Positions 33,425-43,455 are shown, counted from the first letter of the stretch. The stretch: 60,101 nt of DNA from Boseongicola sp. SB0665_bin_10 (GCA_009838075.1 VXSG01000112.1:1-60101); one strand, 5' to 3'. Made by a program: numbers and translations. The notes: a model not told the origin generated them from the letters alone.

Positions 33425-35197
33425 CTACTCCGCAGCCATGTCTGTGGCGTCGATCCCCGCCACTTCGACCGGCTTCTTCATTGCGTCCCGACGGAAGGGC
33501 TCGCCAAGTTCCTGGTTGATCATCGCCTCGATCAAGGTGGTCTTGCCGCCGTTCATCTGGTCCTTGATCGCCTGGTTCAGCGCGGCAGTGAGTTCTTCCA
33601 TGTTCCAGGCCACGATGCCGTTGAGCCCGCAGGCCCTGGCGATTCCCGCAAATGAGACCTTCTCGTCCAGTTCGGTGCCGACGAAATTGTCATCGTACCA
33701 GAGGGTTGAGTTCCGTTTTTCCGCCCCCCACTGGTAGTTCCGGAAGACGATCTGCGTGATCGCCGGCCATTCGCTGCGCCCAATGGCAGTGAGTTCGGTC
33801 ACCGCGATGCCAAAGGCGCCGTCGCCCGCGAAACCCACGACGGGCACGTCCGGGCAGCCGATCTTGGCGCCGATGATGGCGGGCAGTCCGTATCCGCACG
33901 GACCAAAGAGGCCGGGCGCCAGATACTTCCGGCCTTCGTCGAAGTCCGGATACGCGTTGCCGATGGCGCAGTTGTTGCCAATGTCGGAAGAGATGATCGC
34001 GTCGCGCGGCAGGGCGGCCTGGATGGCCCTCCATGCCATGCGCGGGCTCATCCAGTCGGGTTTGGCCGCACGCGCCCGCTCGTTCCAGGTCGTGCCCGGA
34101 TCGTCGTCCTCGTGATCCATCGAGGCCAGTTGCTGCGCCCATGCCGACTTGGTGGTCGCGATCGTGTTCCGGCGCTCTTCGCGCCCGTCATCGCCCGCCA
34201 CATCGGAAAGCCGGGCAAGAATCCCCTTGGCGACCTTGGCGGCGTCACCGACGATGCCGACAGTGGCCTTCTTTGTCAGGCCGATCCGGTCGGGGTTCAT
34301 GTCCACCTGGATTATCTCCGCGTCCTTCGGCCAGTAGTCGAGGCCATAGCCAGGCAATGTCGAGAACGGATTGAGCCTGGTGCCCAAGGCGAGCACGACA
34401 TCGGCCTGCCTGATCAATTCCATGCCGGCCCTTGAACCGTTGTAGCCAAGCGGCCCTGCAAATAGCGGGTGTGCACCGGGAAAGGCGTCATTGTGCTGGT
34501 AGCCAACGCAAACAGGTGCATCAAGCCGTTCGGCCAGTTCCCGCGACGCCGCGATGCCGCCGTCCGACAACACGACGCCGGCACCGTTCAGGATGACGGG
34601 GAACCGGGCCGAAGACAGGAGAGCGGCAGCGTCGGCCACGGCGTTCTCTCCTCCCGACGAGCGCTCGAATTCAATCGGTTCCGGCAGATCGATGTCGACA
34701 ACCTGGGTCCACATGTCCCGGGGGATGTTCACCTGTGCAGGTGCCGAAGCGCGTTTCGCCTGCGCAATGACCCGGGTAAGGACCTCTGCCACTCGGGACG
34801 GGTCACGCACTTCTTCCTGGTAAGCGACCATGTCCTCGAAAAGCTTCATCTGCTCGACTTCCTGGAACCCGCCCTGGCCAATGGTCTTGTTTGCCGCCTG
34901 GGGCGTGACCAGAAGGAGCGGCGAGTGGTTCCAGTAGGCCGTCTTCACGGCAGTCACGAAATTGGTGATCCCGGGCCCGTTTTGCGCGATCATCATCGAC
35001 ATCTTGCCAGACGCACGCGTGTAGCCGTCTGCCATCATGCCGCCCGACCCTTCGTGCGCGCAGTCCCAGAACGTGATGCCGGCCTTGGGAAAGAGGTCCG
35101 AGATCGGCATGAAGGCCGATCCGATGATGCCGAAGGCGTGGCGGATGCCATGCCTTTGGAGGACTTTGACGAAAACTTCTTCGGTGGTCATCTTCAT
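33425..35197 (-). CDS. xsc: sulfoacetaldehyde acetyltransferase
   Basis: 590 residues from the ATG preceded by AGGGAGG; eight more upstream codons are open but lie before that site. A ThDP-dependent enzyme that converts sulfoacetaldehyde plus phosphate to acetyl phosphate and sulfite in taurine and other C2-sulfonate degradation. The catalytic Glu region (AHEGSGGMMADGYTR) and the ThDP-diphosphate motif (GDGAFGIAV ... RNYQWG) are intact, and the sequence matches Xsc rather than acetolactate synthase. No taurine transporter, aminotransferase or sulfite exporter is in the window. Confidence 0.93.
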   Translation of the reverse strand: MKMTTEEVFVKVLQRHGIRHAFGIIGSAFMPISDLFPKAGITFWDCAHEGSGGMMADGYTRASGKMSMMIAQNGPGITNFVTAVKTAYWNHSPLLLVTPQAANKTIGQGGFQEVEQMKLFEDMVAYQEEVRDPSRVAEVLTRVIAQAKRASAPAQVNIPRDMWTQVVDIDLPEPIEFERSSGGENAVADAAALLSSARFPVILNGAGVVLSDGGIAASRELAERLDAPVCVGYQHNDAFPGAHPLFAGPLGYNGSRAGMELIRQADVVLALGTRLNPFSTLPGYGLDYWPKDAEIIQVDMNPDRIGLTKKATVGIVGDAAKVAKGILARLSDVAGDDGREERRNTIATTKSAWAQQLASMDHEDDDPGTTWNERARAAKPDWMSPRMAWRAIQAALPRDAIISSDIGNNCAIGNAYPDFDEGRKYLAPGLFGPCGYGLPAIIGAKIGCPDVPVVGFAGDGAFGIAVTELTAIGRSEWPAITQIVFRNYQWGAEKRNSTLWYDDNFVGTELDEKVSFAGIARACGLNGIVAWNMEELTAALNQAIKDQMNGGKTTLIEAMINQELGEPFRRDAMKKPVEVAGIDATDMAAE

Positions 35198-35534
35198 TGT
35201 GGCTTCCTCCCTTTCGGACACGTGAGTCTTGCAATGTCTGCCGCGATATCGGCGGGATCGGCCCGCCGCGCGGGAATCAGGCAGCGTTTAGGGCAAATCC
35301 GCCCATAATGTCACGGGAATTCGCGCATTTCCTGCCACATGCGGACATCTGGACCGATGGTCTTGTTCGCTGAACGCGGCTAGGCGAACAGCTGCTTCGA
35401 AAATGGGATGCAGATGCGCAGGCAATCTGCCATTCCGCGCCGATACTTCATCCGCAGCTCGCACGGGCGGCTTGCAACCGGAACTTTCCCAAGAGAAAGA
35501 AATGGTCCAATGTGCCGGCAAGAGGTGATGTCCC
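35198..35534. promoter_or_regulatory. divergent intergenic region upstream of xsc
   Basis: 337 bases between xsc (leftward) and the 118-residue gene (rightward). No gene seen. It should hold the xsc promoter; no TauR-like regulator gene is adjacent. Confidence 0.35.
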
Positions 35535-35891
35535 ATGTCTGAGTTCTTGCCAAAAGACGTTCGCGAAGGCCTTGAACTTGCGCGCAAGCGGTCCTCGCGC
35601 AGGAGAGGCCGGCTGAATGTCCGTGCCGGCGACAAGTGCGTGGCTGTACTGCGCTGCTGGGAAAGCGGGTTCGCGGTCGATGCCGGAAGTTCGCAAGTCA
35701 TGCGTGGGCTGGTCGACCTCTATGACGGCGGACGACACCTGTCACAATGCCTGATCGTGGCCTCACGGGAAGACGCGGATGAGCGGGTGTACGAGTTCAA
35801 GCGCGCAACCCCCGCCACTGATCGAGTGCCTCTTGACTATGAGTGGCAATTCGAGCCGTTCGGCCTGATCACGCATCGACCCGCTGTCTGA
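35535..35891 (+). CDS. conserved hypothetical protein, 118 aa
   Basis: A small basic soluble protein with the conserved core VMRGLVDLYDGGRHLSQCLI followed by an FKR element, a pattern I recall from uncharacterised alphaproteobacterial proteins. No signal peptide, membrane helix or metal motif. It ends 32 bp before the desaturase gene, which points the other way. The function is unknown. Confidence 0.75.
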   Translation: MSEFLPKDVREGLELARKRSSRRRGRLNVRAGDKCVAVLRCWESGFAVDAGSSQVMRGLVDLYDGGRHLSQCLIVASREDADERVYEFKRATPATDRVPLDYEWQFEPFGLITHRPAV

Positions 35892-35923
35892 AGCCGACGC
35901 CACAACGCTTCTTCGACCTGCAT

Positions 35924-36853
35924 TCAGATCCGTCCTCGCACCCGTCCCCGAACGGTTTGATCGCGACCGAACATCGACGCCGCGTAGTCGCGCGTGAAGG
36001 CCATGTAGCCATCAGCGGTGACCTGGTGTCGGCCTTGCATGTGATCATGCAACTCGGGCAACTTGTGAAACGGAACCTGAGGCAACGTGTGATGTTCGAC
36101 GTGATAGGGCATGTTCCAGGTCAGGAACCGCACCAGGCGGTTGGTGTAGGTCGTGCGCGTGTTCCGGAACATGTCGGCGACAAAGGCGCATCGCCCGTGC
36201 TCCGCCAGAAGGTAGAGCCGCAGAAAGGGTTGGCCCAGCAAGCACGGAAGCATCCAGACCCAGAAGAGCAGCGGCGTGAGAAGCAGGCTGGCCGCAGCAA
36301 ATGCATAGGCCAGCAGCATCCACCGGGCTTCGCGTGCAATTCTGCGCCGGGCACGCTCGGGTACGTAGGCGCCAGGTCTTGCTCCCGCAGCGTTGGACAG
36401 GACATGACGCGCCATCGCCCACCAGAACGGGAGACCGGAAACGTGAATCACGTAAGACGCCCACGTTTCGGGCTTGGCGCCGGCAATCAACTCTGGATCA
36501 CGCCCGGGATCGTTCGTGTACTTGTGATGCGCCAGGTGAAAGTAGCGGAACCATTCGAACGGCTGCAGGATTGGCAGCCCGGCCAATCGTCCGACCCACT
36601 CATTCAACCAGTGCGTTGCAAAGGGCGTCTTGTGAGTCGCTTCGTGCTGCAAGGTGAAGAGAAAGCAGATGGCGATGCCAAGTGGCACGATTGCCAGCCA
36701 CCAGAAGGGCGCACCGACGGCGACATACAGTCCCAAGGCGAGGATCAGGCCCAAATGCAAAGCAAGGTGCCGCAAGCCGGCGGCGTCTTCGGTCTTGCTC
36801 AGGTCAGCCAGGACGGGGCCAGGCACCGAATTGACGAAAGCCTTGTGATCCAT
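35924..36853 (-). CDS. membrane fatty acid desaturase
   Basis: 309 residues with paired membrane helices and the three histidine boxes of membrane desaturases: HEATH (~residue 70), HLAHH (~106) and HVEHH (~255), which bind the di-iron centre. It introduces a double bond or hydroxyl into an acyl chain or related lipid; exact substrate unknown. It is single-gene, convergent with the 118-residue gene. Beta-carotene ketolase/hydroxylase relatives share the boxes but the overall pattern fits fatty acid desaturases. Confidence 0.9.
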   Translation of the reverse strand: MDHKAFVNSVPGPVLADLSKTEDAAGLRHLALHLGLILALGLYVAVGAPFWWLAIVPLGIAICFLFTLQHEATHKTPFATHWLNEWVGRLAGLPILQPFEWFRYFHLAHHKYTNDPGRDPELIAGAKPETWASYVIHVSGLPFWWAMARHVLSNAAGARPGAYVPERARRRIAREARWMLLAYAFAAASLLLTPLLFWVWMLPCLLGQPFLRLYLLAEHGRCAFVADMFRNTRTTYTNRLVRFLTWNMPYHVEHHTLPQVPFHKLPELHDHMQGRHQVTADGYMAFTRDYAASMFGRDQTVRGRVRGRI

Positions 36854-37161
36854 GACGGAAGCAGCCTAACCCGAACCCCGGAAAAGGTCACGTTGCGAAT
36901 CTCATGTCTCGAATGGCGCCGGACATGCCAACTTTGCCCGCGTTGAACATGCGTTGCGCCGGCACGCGAGCGGTGACGGACATCAGGATGTGGACGAAGG
37001 AGTCGGTTTGGGTCCAGTGTCAGGCGTGCCCTGGACCCGTGTTCGAATTCCGCCCCAAGGCGCCTGCTCTTCGAATGTCGCCAATTGGGCGCATGAGCCA
37101 GTGCGGCCCCCGTCTGGCTATTTCGCGCGGGACTTCATGCAAGGTGGTCCGCGCCGCTGCC
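36854..37161. other. intergenic stretch before the secreted hypothetical gene
   Basis: 308 bases. The frame of the next gene is open through part of it, but codon content and lack of a ribosome-binding site argue against coding. Nothing else seen. Confidence 0.3.
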
Positions 37162-38058
37162 ATGTCACGAAGGAGCAAGCTCGAAGTGCAGCTGGACCAT
37201 CAATTCGTGTCCGGACGTGAACTGCCGAACCGACCGCGTCGATTTCAGCGCGGAGTTCGCTGGTGGGCCTCGCTGCCGCAGCTTGTCCCGGCCGTCCTCT
37301 CCCTCTTGCTCGTTGCCTTGCCCACCGTCATTCCGCCCGCGAATGCCGAGGAAGCGTCCGAAATCCCCGCGGCGGAAGCTCTGGCCGCCTGGCAAGGCGG
37401 AGTTTCCTCCGATGCGCGAATGCTCGCGCGGCGCATTCATCTTGGAGAGTCCAGCGCACTGCTCGTGAACGAACAGCGGCTTGGCGAACTCGCCATCGAG
37501 ATCGACCAGGTGCTGGAGAACATCCGAAATCGTTACCCGGAAACGGCCGAGGTTGCGGCACGATCACGGTTCAGGCCAGCGACGCTGCTTCTGACAGTGG
37601 AAGGCGGACTCTTCGATGCGATTGCCCAGCGTTGGAACGGTGCCGGCAGGGTGCCCCTGACCGGGTTCGAGGAATTCGACGCGCTGAATTCCAGGCTGGG
37701 CCTGCACGCGTGGGAATCCATGCCGTTGCTCGCTTCCGTGGTCATGAATTTCAGCGAGCGCGCAAACCTGCATGTGGCGCGGCAGGCATACCTGGACCTT
37801 GATGGTGTCGTCGACGCCGAGCTTGACGTGTATCTGGAAGATGGACCGGACATCGCGGTGACGAGCGCGTCCGGCCGCTGGTTTGTCATGATGCGCAAGG
37901 CATGGGGGGACTGCCCGTCCGGCTGCCTGCATTCGCGGACGTCCTTCTTCGTCGTCAATCATGGGCATGTCGAACGGGTGGACGGGAACAGGGCCGAAGG
38001 CATGGAGGAATTCAGGAGTGCCGTGCCTTCCCGGGAGTGGCCTCGGTGGATCGAGTGA
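37162..38058 (+). CDS. exported or membrane-anchored protein of unknown function
   Basis: 298 residues from the ATG at 37162. The ribosome-binding site is weak and the frame is open further upstream, so the start is uncertain. A basic N-terminus precedes one hydrophobic segment (LPQLVPAVLSLLLVALPTVI, ~residues 38-57) that looks like an uncleaved anchor or long signal. The remaining ~240 residues are soluble and hold a late Cys pair (CPSGC) that could form a disulfide. No family recognised. Confidence 0.65.
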   Translation: MSRRSKLEVQLDHQFVSGRELPNRPRRFQRGVRWWASLPQLVPAVLSLLLVALPTVIPPANAEEASEIPAAEALAAWQGGVSSDARMLARRIHLGESSALLVNEQRLGELAIEIDQVLENIRNRYPETAEVAARSRFRPATLLLTVEGGLFDAIAQRWNGAGRVPLTGFEEFDALNSRLGLHAWESMPLLASVVMNFSERANLHVARQAYLDLDGVVDAELDVYLEDGPDIAVTSASGRWFVMMRKAWGDCPSGCLHSRTSFFVVNHGHVERVDGNRAEGMEEFRSAVPSREWPRWIE

Positions 38059-38665
38059 GGGCGAATGACCAGTGCGGCGGGAAAATGCCTCGCAATCAGG
38101 CCGCGGACGGCGGCATCGGCATGATCCGGTCCGACCGGTCACCGACCCTGACCTGACCGAACCTCATGCGCACCTTGATTGCAAAGGCGGCGACGAACGC
38201 GCCGCCGCGCCCAAGAGAGGAACGCCGCTGCGCCTGGCCCCGGGCTGCCTTCAGGTCCGAACCGAGCCGACCAGCCAGGTTCGCGGGCGGCCTTGGGCGC
38301 GTCCCATTCACGCGCTGCCGATCGAAAGCCTTGAACGACACAGGATAGTTGTCGTGGCCCGGAATGCCGGGACCGAGCTTCTTGAGGTGTCAACGAAACC
38401 CTTCCCTCGTGCGACCGAACCACGCCTTGTCGTTTCATGCCCTGCTGTCACGGATCGCGCCAGGACGCGCGACGACCGATGCATCCTGGAGATTGTGCGG
38501 GGTTGCGTTTCTCGCGCAACCCTGGAGCGGCCCAGGAGAGGCCCTCCAAGTGAATTTGCCCCGCCGCCGTGCCCATGAGGGGTTGAATTCACCCGCTTGG
38601 CGTCGTTATGTCGCCGTCGGACTAGCCGCAAGGAGCGGCAATCAATCAGTCCAAGGGAGAAAGAC
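38059..38665. promoter_or_regulatory. long leader before the tct operon
   Basis: 607 bases without a convincing gene. At 38500-38522 there is a hairpin (GGGTTGCG / CGCAACCC, 7-base loop), 144 bp before the tctC start. The tct operon promoter is expected downstream of it. No two-component TctDE genes are nearby. Confidence 0.35.
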
Positions 38666-39631
38666 ATGCAAACAAAGATTCGTGCGCTCGCATTGGGCGC
38701 GTTTATGTCAGTTGCGGGATCGGCCGCTTTGGCGGCAACCGAGTGCATCGCACCCGCCAACCCCGGCGGCGGCTGGGACTTCACCTGTCGCCAGATCGGC
38801 AAGATCCTGTACGACATCGGCCAGGTGGACTCACCGGTTCAGGTCACCAACATGGCCGGCGGCGGCGGAGGCCTGGCCTACAGCCACGTGGTCAATGAAC
38901 GCGGCGACGACAACAACCTGATCGTCGCCGCCAGCCAGGCCACGGCAACGCGCCTTGCACAGAACGCCTATGCCGGCATGACCGCCGACCAGGTGCGGTT
39001 CGTGGGCGCGATCGGTGCCGATCCCGGCGTGATCGTCGTGGCCGCCGACAGCCCGTTCATGTCGCTCGGCGACATGGTCGACGCGATCAAGTCCGATCCC
39101 GGCTCGGTCGCCTTCGGCGGCGGCTCGGCGGCGGGCGGGTTCGACCACCTGAAGGTGCTCATGGTCCTGAAGGAGGCCGGTTTCACCGACATCACCAAGG
39201 TCAAGTACATCGGACTTGACGGCGGTGGCGACGCGATCACCCAGACGATCGGCGGCTTCACTCAAGGCATGACCGGCGACATGTCCGAAATCGTCGGCTT
39301 CCTCCAGTCGGGCGAGGTGCGCGCGCTTGCCGTCCTCACCGAGGAGCGGGTGCCGGGCTTCGAGGACATCCCGACGGCCGTGGAGCAGGGCTTTGACGTG
39401 GTCGCCGTGAACTGGCGCGGCCTCTACGTGCCAAAGGGTATCTCGGACGCCGACTTCGAGGCATGGGGCGCCAGGCTCCAGGCCGTGGCGGACAGCCAGG
39501 AATGGAAGGACGCCATGGTCGCCAACGGTCTCGCCCCCTTCACCAAGGTCGGCGGCGACTTCCAGAGCTGGGTAGACGGCGTCATTGCCGATACGGTCGA
39601 ACTCTCGAAAGAGATCGGCGTAATCCAGTGA
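38666..39631 (+). CDS. tctC: tripartite tricarboxylate transporter binding protein TctC
   Basis: 321 residues from the ATG preceded by AAGGGAGAAAGAC. The signal peptide covers about residues 1-23 (ending ALAA). The mature protein has the TctC/Bug signature, with the ligand-binding start ECIAPANPGGGWD and the later GGGSAAGGFDH loop. It is a periplasmic binding protein that feeds carboxylate-type ligands to the TctAB membrane complex. Its stop overlaps the TctB start (GTGA). Confidence 0.93.
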   Translation: MQTKIRALALGAFMSVAGSAALAATECIAPANPGGGWDFTCRQIGKILYDIGQVDSPVQVTNMAGGGGGLAYSHVVNERGDDNNLIVAASQATATRLAQNAYAGMTADQVRFVGAIGADPGVIVVAADSPFMSLGDMVDAIKSDPGSVAFGGGSAAGGFDHLKVLMVLKEAGFTDITKVKYIGLDGGGDAITQTIGGFTQGMTGDMSEIVGFLQSGEVRALAVLTEERVPGFEDIPTAVEQGFDVVAVNWRGLYVPKGISDADFEAWGARLQAVADSQEWKDAMVANGLAPFTKVGGDFQSWVDGVIADTVELSKEIGVIQ

Positions 39632-40071
39632 AACTCTCCGACCGGCTCTTCGGAGTGGTCGTGATACTGGGGGCGCTCGCCTATACGGCGGGCGCCTTCC
39701 AGATACAGGCCAGCTTCATGTCGGACCCTGTCGGGTCGAAGACATTCCCGCTGATCCTTGCGGGAGTCGCGACGATCTGCGGGCTGGTCTTTCTCTTCCG
39801 GCCCGATGACGACCCGAAGTGGCCTGGCCGATTGACGCTTGGCAACATCGTGATCGCCGTCCTCGTCATGGTTGCCTACGCCCATGCCCTGAAGCCGCTC
39901 GGCTTCCTGATGCCCACGGCGGTCTGCGCGGCCATCCTGAGCTTCCAGATCTCCCCTCGTCCGCTGCCTGCGGCAATCACCGGTCTTGGCCTGTCGATCG
40001 GGCTGTTCCTGATATTCAAGTACGCGCTCGGCCTCGGGCTTCAGCCCGTGCCCAAGGCGTGGCTGGGCTGA
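39628..40071 (+). CDS. tctB: tripartite tricarboxylate transporter small subunit TctB
   Basis: 147 residues from a GTG that overlaps the TctC stop. Four hydrophobic helices are visible, as expected for TctB. It forms the small membrane subunit with TctA, whose ATG overlaps this stop by one base (TGATG). Confidence 0.9.
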   Translation: MKLSDRLFGVVVILGALAYTAGAFQIQASFMSDPVGSKTFPLILAGVATICGLVFLFRPDDDPKWPGRLTLGNIVIAVLVMVAYAHALKPLGFLMPTAVCAAILSFQISPRPLPAAITGLGLSIGLFLIFKYALGLGLQPVPKAWLG

Positions 40072-41615
40072 TGGAACTCCTCTCGAACCTCGCCCTCGGC
40101 TTCAGCGTCGCGCTTACGCCGTTCACGCTCTTTCTCGCCGTTGCGGGGTGTTTTCTGGGTACCATTATCGGCGCGCTTCCGGGCCTCGGCCCGTCGAACG
40201 GCGTCGCCATCCTGATCCCGCTTGCATTCTCGCTCGGCCTCGATGCGACATCCGCCCTCGTCCTGATGACGGCCGTCTATTACGGCGCGATGTATGGCGG
40301 GCGGATCAGTTCCATCCTTCTCAACATCCCCGGCGACGAGCCTGCGCTGATGACGACGCTTGACGGCTACCCGATGGCGAAGGCGGGTCGTGCCGGAGAC
40401 GCTCTCGTGCTGTCCGGCTTTGCAAGCTTCTTCGGCGCGCTTTTTGCAACCATCGGCCTGATGCTGCTTGCGCCGCTGCTGTCCCGCATTGCGTACCAGT
40501 TCGGTCCGTCGGAGTATTTCGCGCTATACCTGCTGGCGTTCTCCACCTTGGGAGGCATCGCCTCCAAGAACCAGGCCAAGGCCGCCCTCGCCTCCTGCAT
40601 GGGGCTTGGCATCGCCATGATCGGGCTGGACAACCAGACCGGGATGCCACGCTTCACCGGCGGCAACCTGCACCTTATGGACGGTGTCGATTTCCTGGTC
40701 GCGATTGTCGGGCTGTTTGCGGTCGCGGAGGTCTTTGTCTTCATCGAGAGTCATGGCAGGGAGTCTTCCATCGGCGTCAGGCTCGGAAAGGTGACCCTGC
40801 CGGTCCGCGACCTGGCCAAGGGCATCGGCACCATGCTGCGCTCCAGCGTGATCGGGTTCATCGCCGGCGTGCTTCCCGGCGCCGGCGCCTCGCTCGGTTC
40901 GTTCCTGGCCTACATGGGCGAGAAGAACGTGCAGGGCGAAAGGGGCGGTTTCGGCACCGGCGTGCCCAAGGGCGTGATGGCGCCCGAGGCGGGGAACAAC
41001 GCCGCAGCCGGCGGCGCGCTCGTGCCGATGCTGACGCTCGGCGTGCCCGGTTCCGGAACGACCGCCGTGCTGCTGGCGCTGCTGCTGACGCTCAACATCA
41101 CGCCGGGACCGACCCTGTTCACCGACCGGCCGGACGTCGTGTGGGGCCTGATCGCCTCGCTGCTGATCGCGAACTTCGTCCTTCTGGCGATGAACGTGCC
41201 AATGGTGAAAATCTTCGTCCACATCCTGAGCGTGCCGGCATGGGTTCTGCTTCCGGGCGTCATGATGATCTCCTTTGTCGGCATCTATTCGCTCTCGGGC
41301 AGCTATTTCGATCTCCTGCTGATGATCTTCTTCGGCATCGTCGGCTGGATTTTCCGCAAGCTGGACGTTCCGACAGTGCCCATCATCCTTGGCATCCTTC
41401 TCGGCAATCACATGGAGGACGCGCTGCGTCGCGCAATGATACTATCCGACGGCGACTGGCGGTTCCTGTTCGGGTTCCGGTGGCATGGGCCGTCGGACGG
41501 GTACGAATTCTACTCCGCGATTCCCTCGTCGCTTCTTGTCCTTGCCGTTGCAGGATTCGTGGCGCCGATCTTCCTCCGCCGCGTGATCAAGAGACCCCAG
41601 GCAGTCAGTGACTGA
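40071..41615 (+). CDS. tctA: tripartite tricarboxylate transporter large subunit TctA
   Basis: 514 residues, about 11-12 membrane helices. Family motifs include GALPGLGPSNGVAIL near the N-terminus, YGGRISSILLNIPGD, and GNNAAAGGALVPMLTLGVPG in the middle. It is the sodium- or proton-driven carboxylate channel of the system. The downstream gene begins after 189 bp with no terminator seen, so transcription probably continues into the catabolic genes. Confidence 0.94.
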   Translation: MELLSNLALGFSVALTPFTLFLAVAGCFLGTIIGALPGLGPSNGVAILIPLAFSLGLDATSALVLMTAVYYGAMYGGRISSILLNIPGDEPALMTTLDGYPMAKAGRAGDALVLSGFASFFGALFATIGLMLLAPLLSRIAYQFGPSEYFALYLLAFSTLGGIASKNQAKAALASCMGLGIAMIGLDNQTGMPRFTGGNLHLMDGVDFLVAIVGLFAVAEVFVFIESHGRESSIGVRLGKVTLPVRDLAKGIGTMLRSSVIGFIAGVLPGAGASLGSFLAYMGEKNVQGERGGFGTGVPKGVMAPEAGNNAAAGGALVPMLTLGVPGSGTTAVLLALLLTLNITPGPTLFTDRPDVVWGLIASLLIANFVLLAMNVPMVKIFVHILSVPAWVLLPGVMMISFVGIYSLSGSYFDLLLMIFFGIVGWIFRKLDVPTVPIILGILLGNHMEDALRRAMILSDGDWRFLFGFRWHGPSDGYEFYSAIPSSLLVLAVAGFVAPIFLRRVIKRPQAVSD

Positions 41616-41804
41616 CCGCGGCCAGGAACGCACGGCCCTGCCGGTGCGCGGCGATGCAAGAGCACGAAATGTCATGCGGCATCGAGACCTCTCTCGCACC
41701 GGACCAGTTCCCCGGTGGCAATCTCCTTCTGTTTGCGGACCGTACACGTCCCGGCGGATGCAGGGCACTCGTGAACAAGCGCCGACAAGCCGGCGAACCG
41801 AACC

Positions 41805-43157
41805 ATGACGCGCATTCTCGTTCCCTCCGGCGCGCTCGGCCTCGATTACGACGAGGCAGCGCTCGAACGCGGCATCCGGATGAATCCGGATCTCATCGCC
41901 ATCGACGGCGGGTCGACCGACAGCGGGCCGTCCTATCTCGGCAACGGCGTGTCGAAATACGCACGGAGCTCGACCAAGGTGGAGTGGAAGGGGCTGATCG
42001 AGGCGGCGCGGAACGCAGGATGCCCTCTCGTCATCGGAACCGCGGGCACCTGTGGGACCGACGGGATGGTCGACTGGCTCGTCGACATCACGCGCGAATG
42101 CCTGGACGAGCTCGGCTGGACGCCAAGGGTCGCGACGCTCAAGTCCGAGCAGGTTCCGAACGAAGTCGGCCAGCGCTTCGCCTCGGGCCAGGTCTCGGCC
42201 CTGGACGGCGCGCCAGACCTGGATCGCAAGACCATCGAGGACTGCACGCACATCGTTGCCTTGGCGGGCGCCGAGCAGATCCAGCAGGCCATCGAGACCG
42301 CGGCGGAGATCATCATCGCGGGCCGGACGACCGACACGGCCACCATAGCGGCGCTTCCGCTCATGCGGGGCGACCACGCCGGCGGCGCATGGCACGGGGC
42401 CAAGATCGCGGAATGCGGCGCCCTCTGCGCCACGAATCCCCAGTCCGGCGTCCTGATGGTCGAGTTCGACAAGGTCGGTTTCACCGTGCACCCCCTGGCG
42501 GACGATGCCCGCGCAACGCCGCAAACCGTCCTCGCGCACATGCTGTACGAGAATTCGGATCCGTTCATCCTTCACGAGCCGGGCGGGCATCTCGACGTGA
42601 CCGACGCCACCTACGAGGCGCTCGACGAGGTGCGCGTCCGCGTGGAAGGATCCCGCTGGGTTGCGTCGGACCAGTACACCGTGAAGCTGGAAGGCGCGCG
42701 CGTGGCCGGCTGCCAGACTCTCTTGATGGCCACCATCCGCGACCCGCGATACGTAAGAAACGCGCAAGCCTGGATTCGGGACATCGGTCACCGGCACGCC
42801 GCCAAGGTCGAGAACCGGACGGGCCTCGCACCGGAAGCCTGGCGCTGCGACCTCCGGCTAGTCGGCATCGACAGCACGCTTGGAGAGATGGAGACCAGGC
42901 CGGGCGCGCCGACCGAGATCGGGGTCCTTTGCACCATAACCGCCGAGGACCAGGGCACCGCGAACGAGATCGGCAAGCTCATGAATCCCTACCTTCTGCA
43001 CCACCCGCTGACATCCGAGGAAGAGCAGCCGACCTTCTCGTTTCCGTTTTCGCCGGCCGAGATCGACAGGGGGCCGGTCCATGAGTTCTGCCTCCATCAT
43101 GTCATGACGCTGTCAGACCCGATGGACGCGTTCCGCCTTGACGTGATCAATGCCTGA
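41805..43157 (+). CDS. AtuA / DUF1446 family protein
   Basis: 450 residues, recognised as the AtuA-type (DUF1446) family: an early IDGGSTDSGPSYLG block, GTAGTCGTDG, and IIAGRTTDTATIAALPLMRG. The reaction is not established; AtuA is needed for acyclic terpene use in Pseudomonas. It is soluble. Its end overlaps the DUF4387 gene by 8 bp; the two families normally occur together and probably form one enzyme. Here it lies between a carboxylate importer and CoA activation genes. Confidence 0.9.
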   Translation: MTRILVPSGALGLDYDEAALERGIRMNPDLIAIDGGSTDSGPSYLGNGVSKYARSSTKVEWKGLIEAARNAGCPLVIGTAGTCGTDGMVDWLVDITRECLDELGWTPRVATLKSEQVPNEVGQRFASGQVSALDGAPDLDRKTIEDCTHIVALAGAEQIQQAIETAAEIIIAGRTTDTATIAALPLMRGDHAGGAWHGAKIAECGALCATNPQSGVLMVEFDKVGFTVHPLADDARATPQTVLAHMLYENSDPFILHEPGGHLDVTDATYEALDEVRVRVEGSRWVASDQYTVKLEGARVAGCQTLLMATIRDPRYVRNAQAWIRDIGHRHAAKVENRTGLAPEAWRCDLRLVGIDSTLGEMETRPGAPTEIGVLCTITAEDQGTANEIGKLMNPYLLHHPLTSEEEQPTFSFPFSPAEIDRGPVHEFCLHHVMTLSDPMDAFRLDVINA

Positions 43158-43452
43158 AGTGGGCGAGGTCTGCGACAAGGTCCGGTCGAAGAACGCCGGA
43201 CCCTTCTGGCTGACGATCGACATCTTTTGCGGAACCGACGACGCTTTTGCCCGTCTGTCAGGCGGTCTCACGACGAAACGCGTCGCGGAAGCCCTCGGCA
43301 CGGATCCGACGGCGATCAGGCGGTTCGACATCAAGGACCTGAACGTGATCAAGATCAGCCTCCCTCGCCCTGTCGTGCAAGGCCATCCCGGGGACAGGGA
43401 CATGCACGGTGCGGCATGGGCTTCCGTCGTCGCGGAGCTCGTGGTCGACTGA
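43150..43452 (+). CDS. DUF4387 domain protein
   Basis: A 100-residue protein covering the whole DUF4387 domain, with conserved AGPFWLTIDIFC near residue 16 and a late HGAAWA. It is the standard companion of DUF1446/AtuA, here overlapping it by 8 bp. It may be a small subunit. No reaction is known. Confidence 0.88.
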   Translation: MPEVGEVCDKVRSKNAGPFWLTIDIFCGTDDAFARLSGGLTTKRVAEALGTDPTAIRRFDIKDLNVIKISLPRPVVQGHPGDRDMHGAAWASVVAELVVD

Positions 43453-43455
43453 ACG

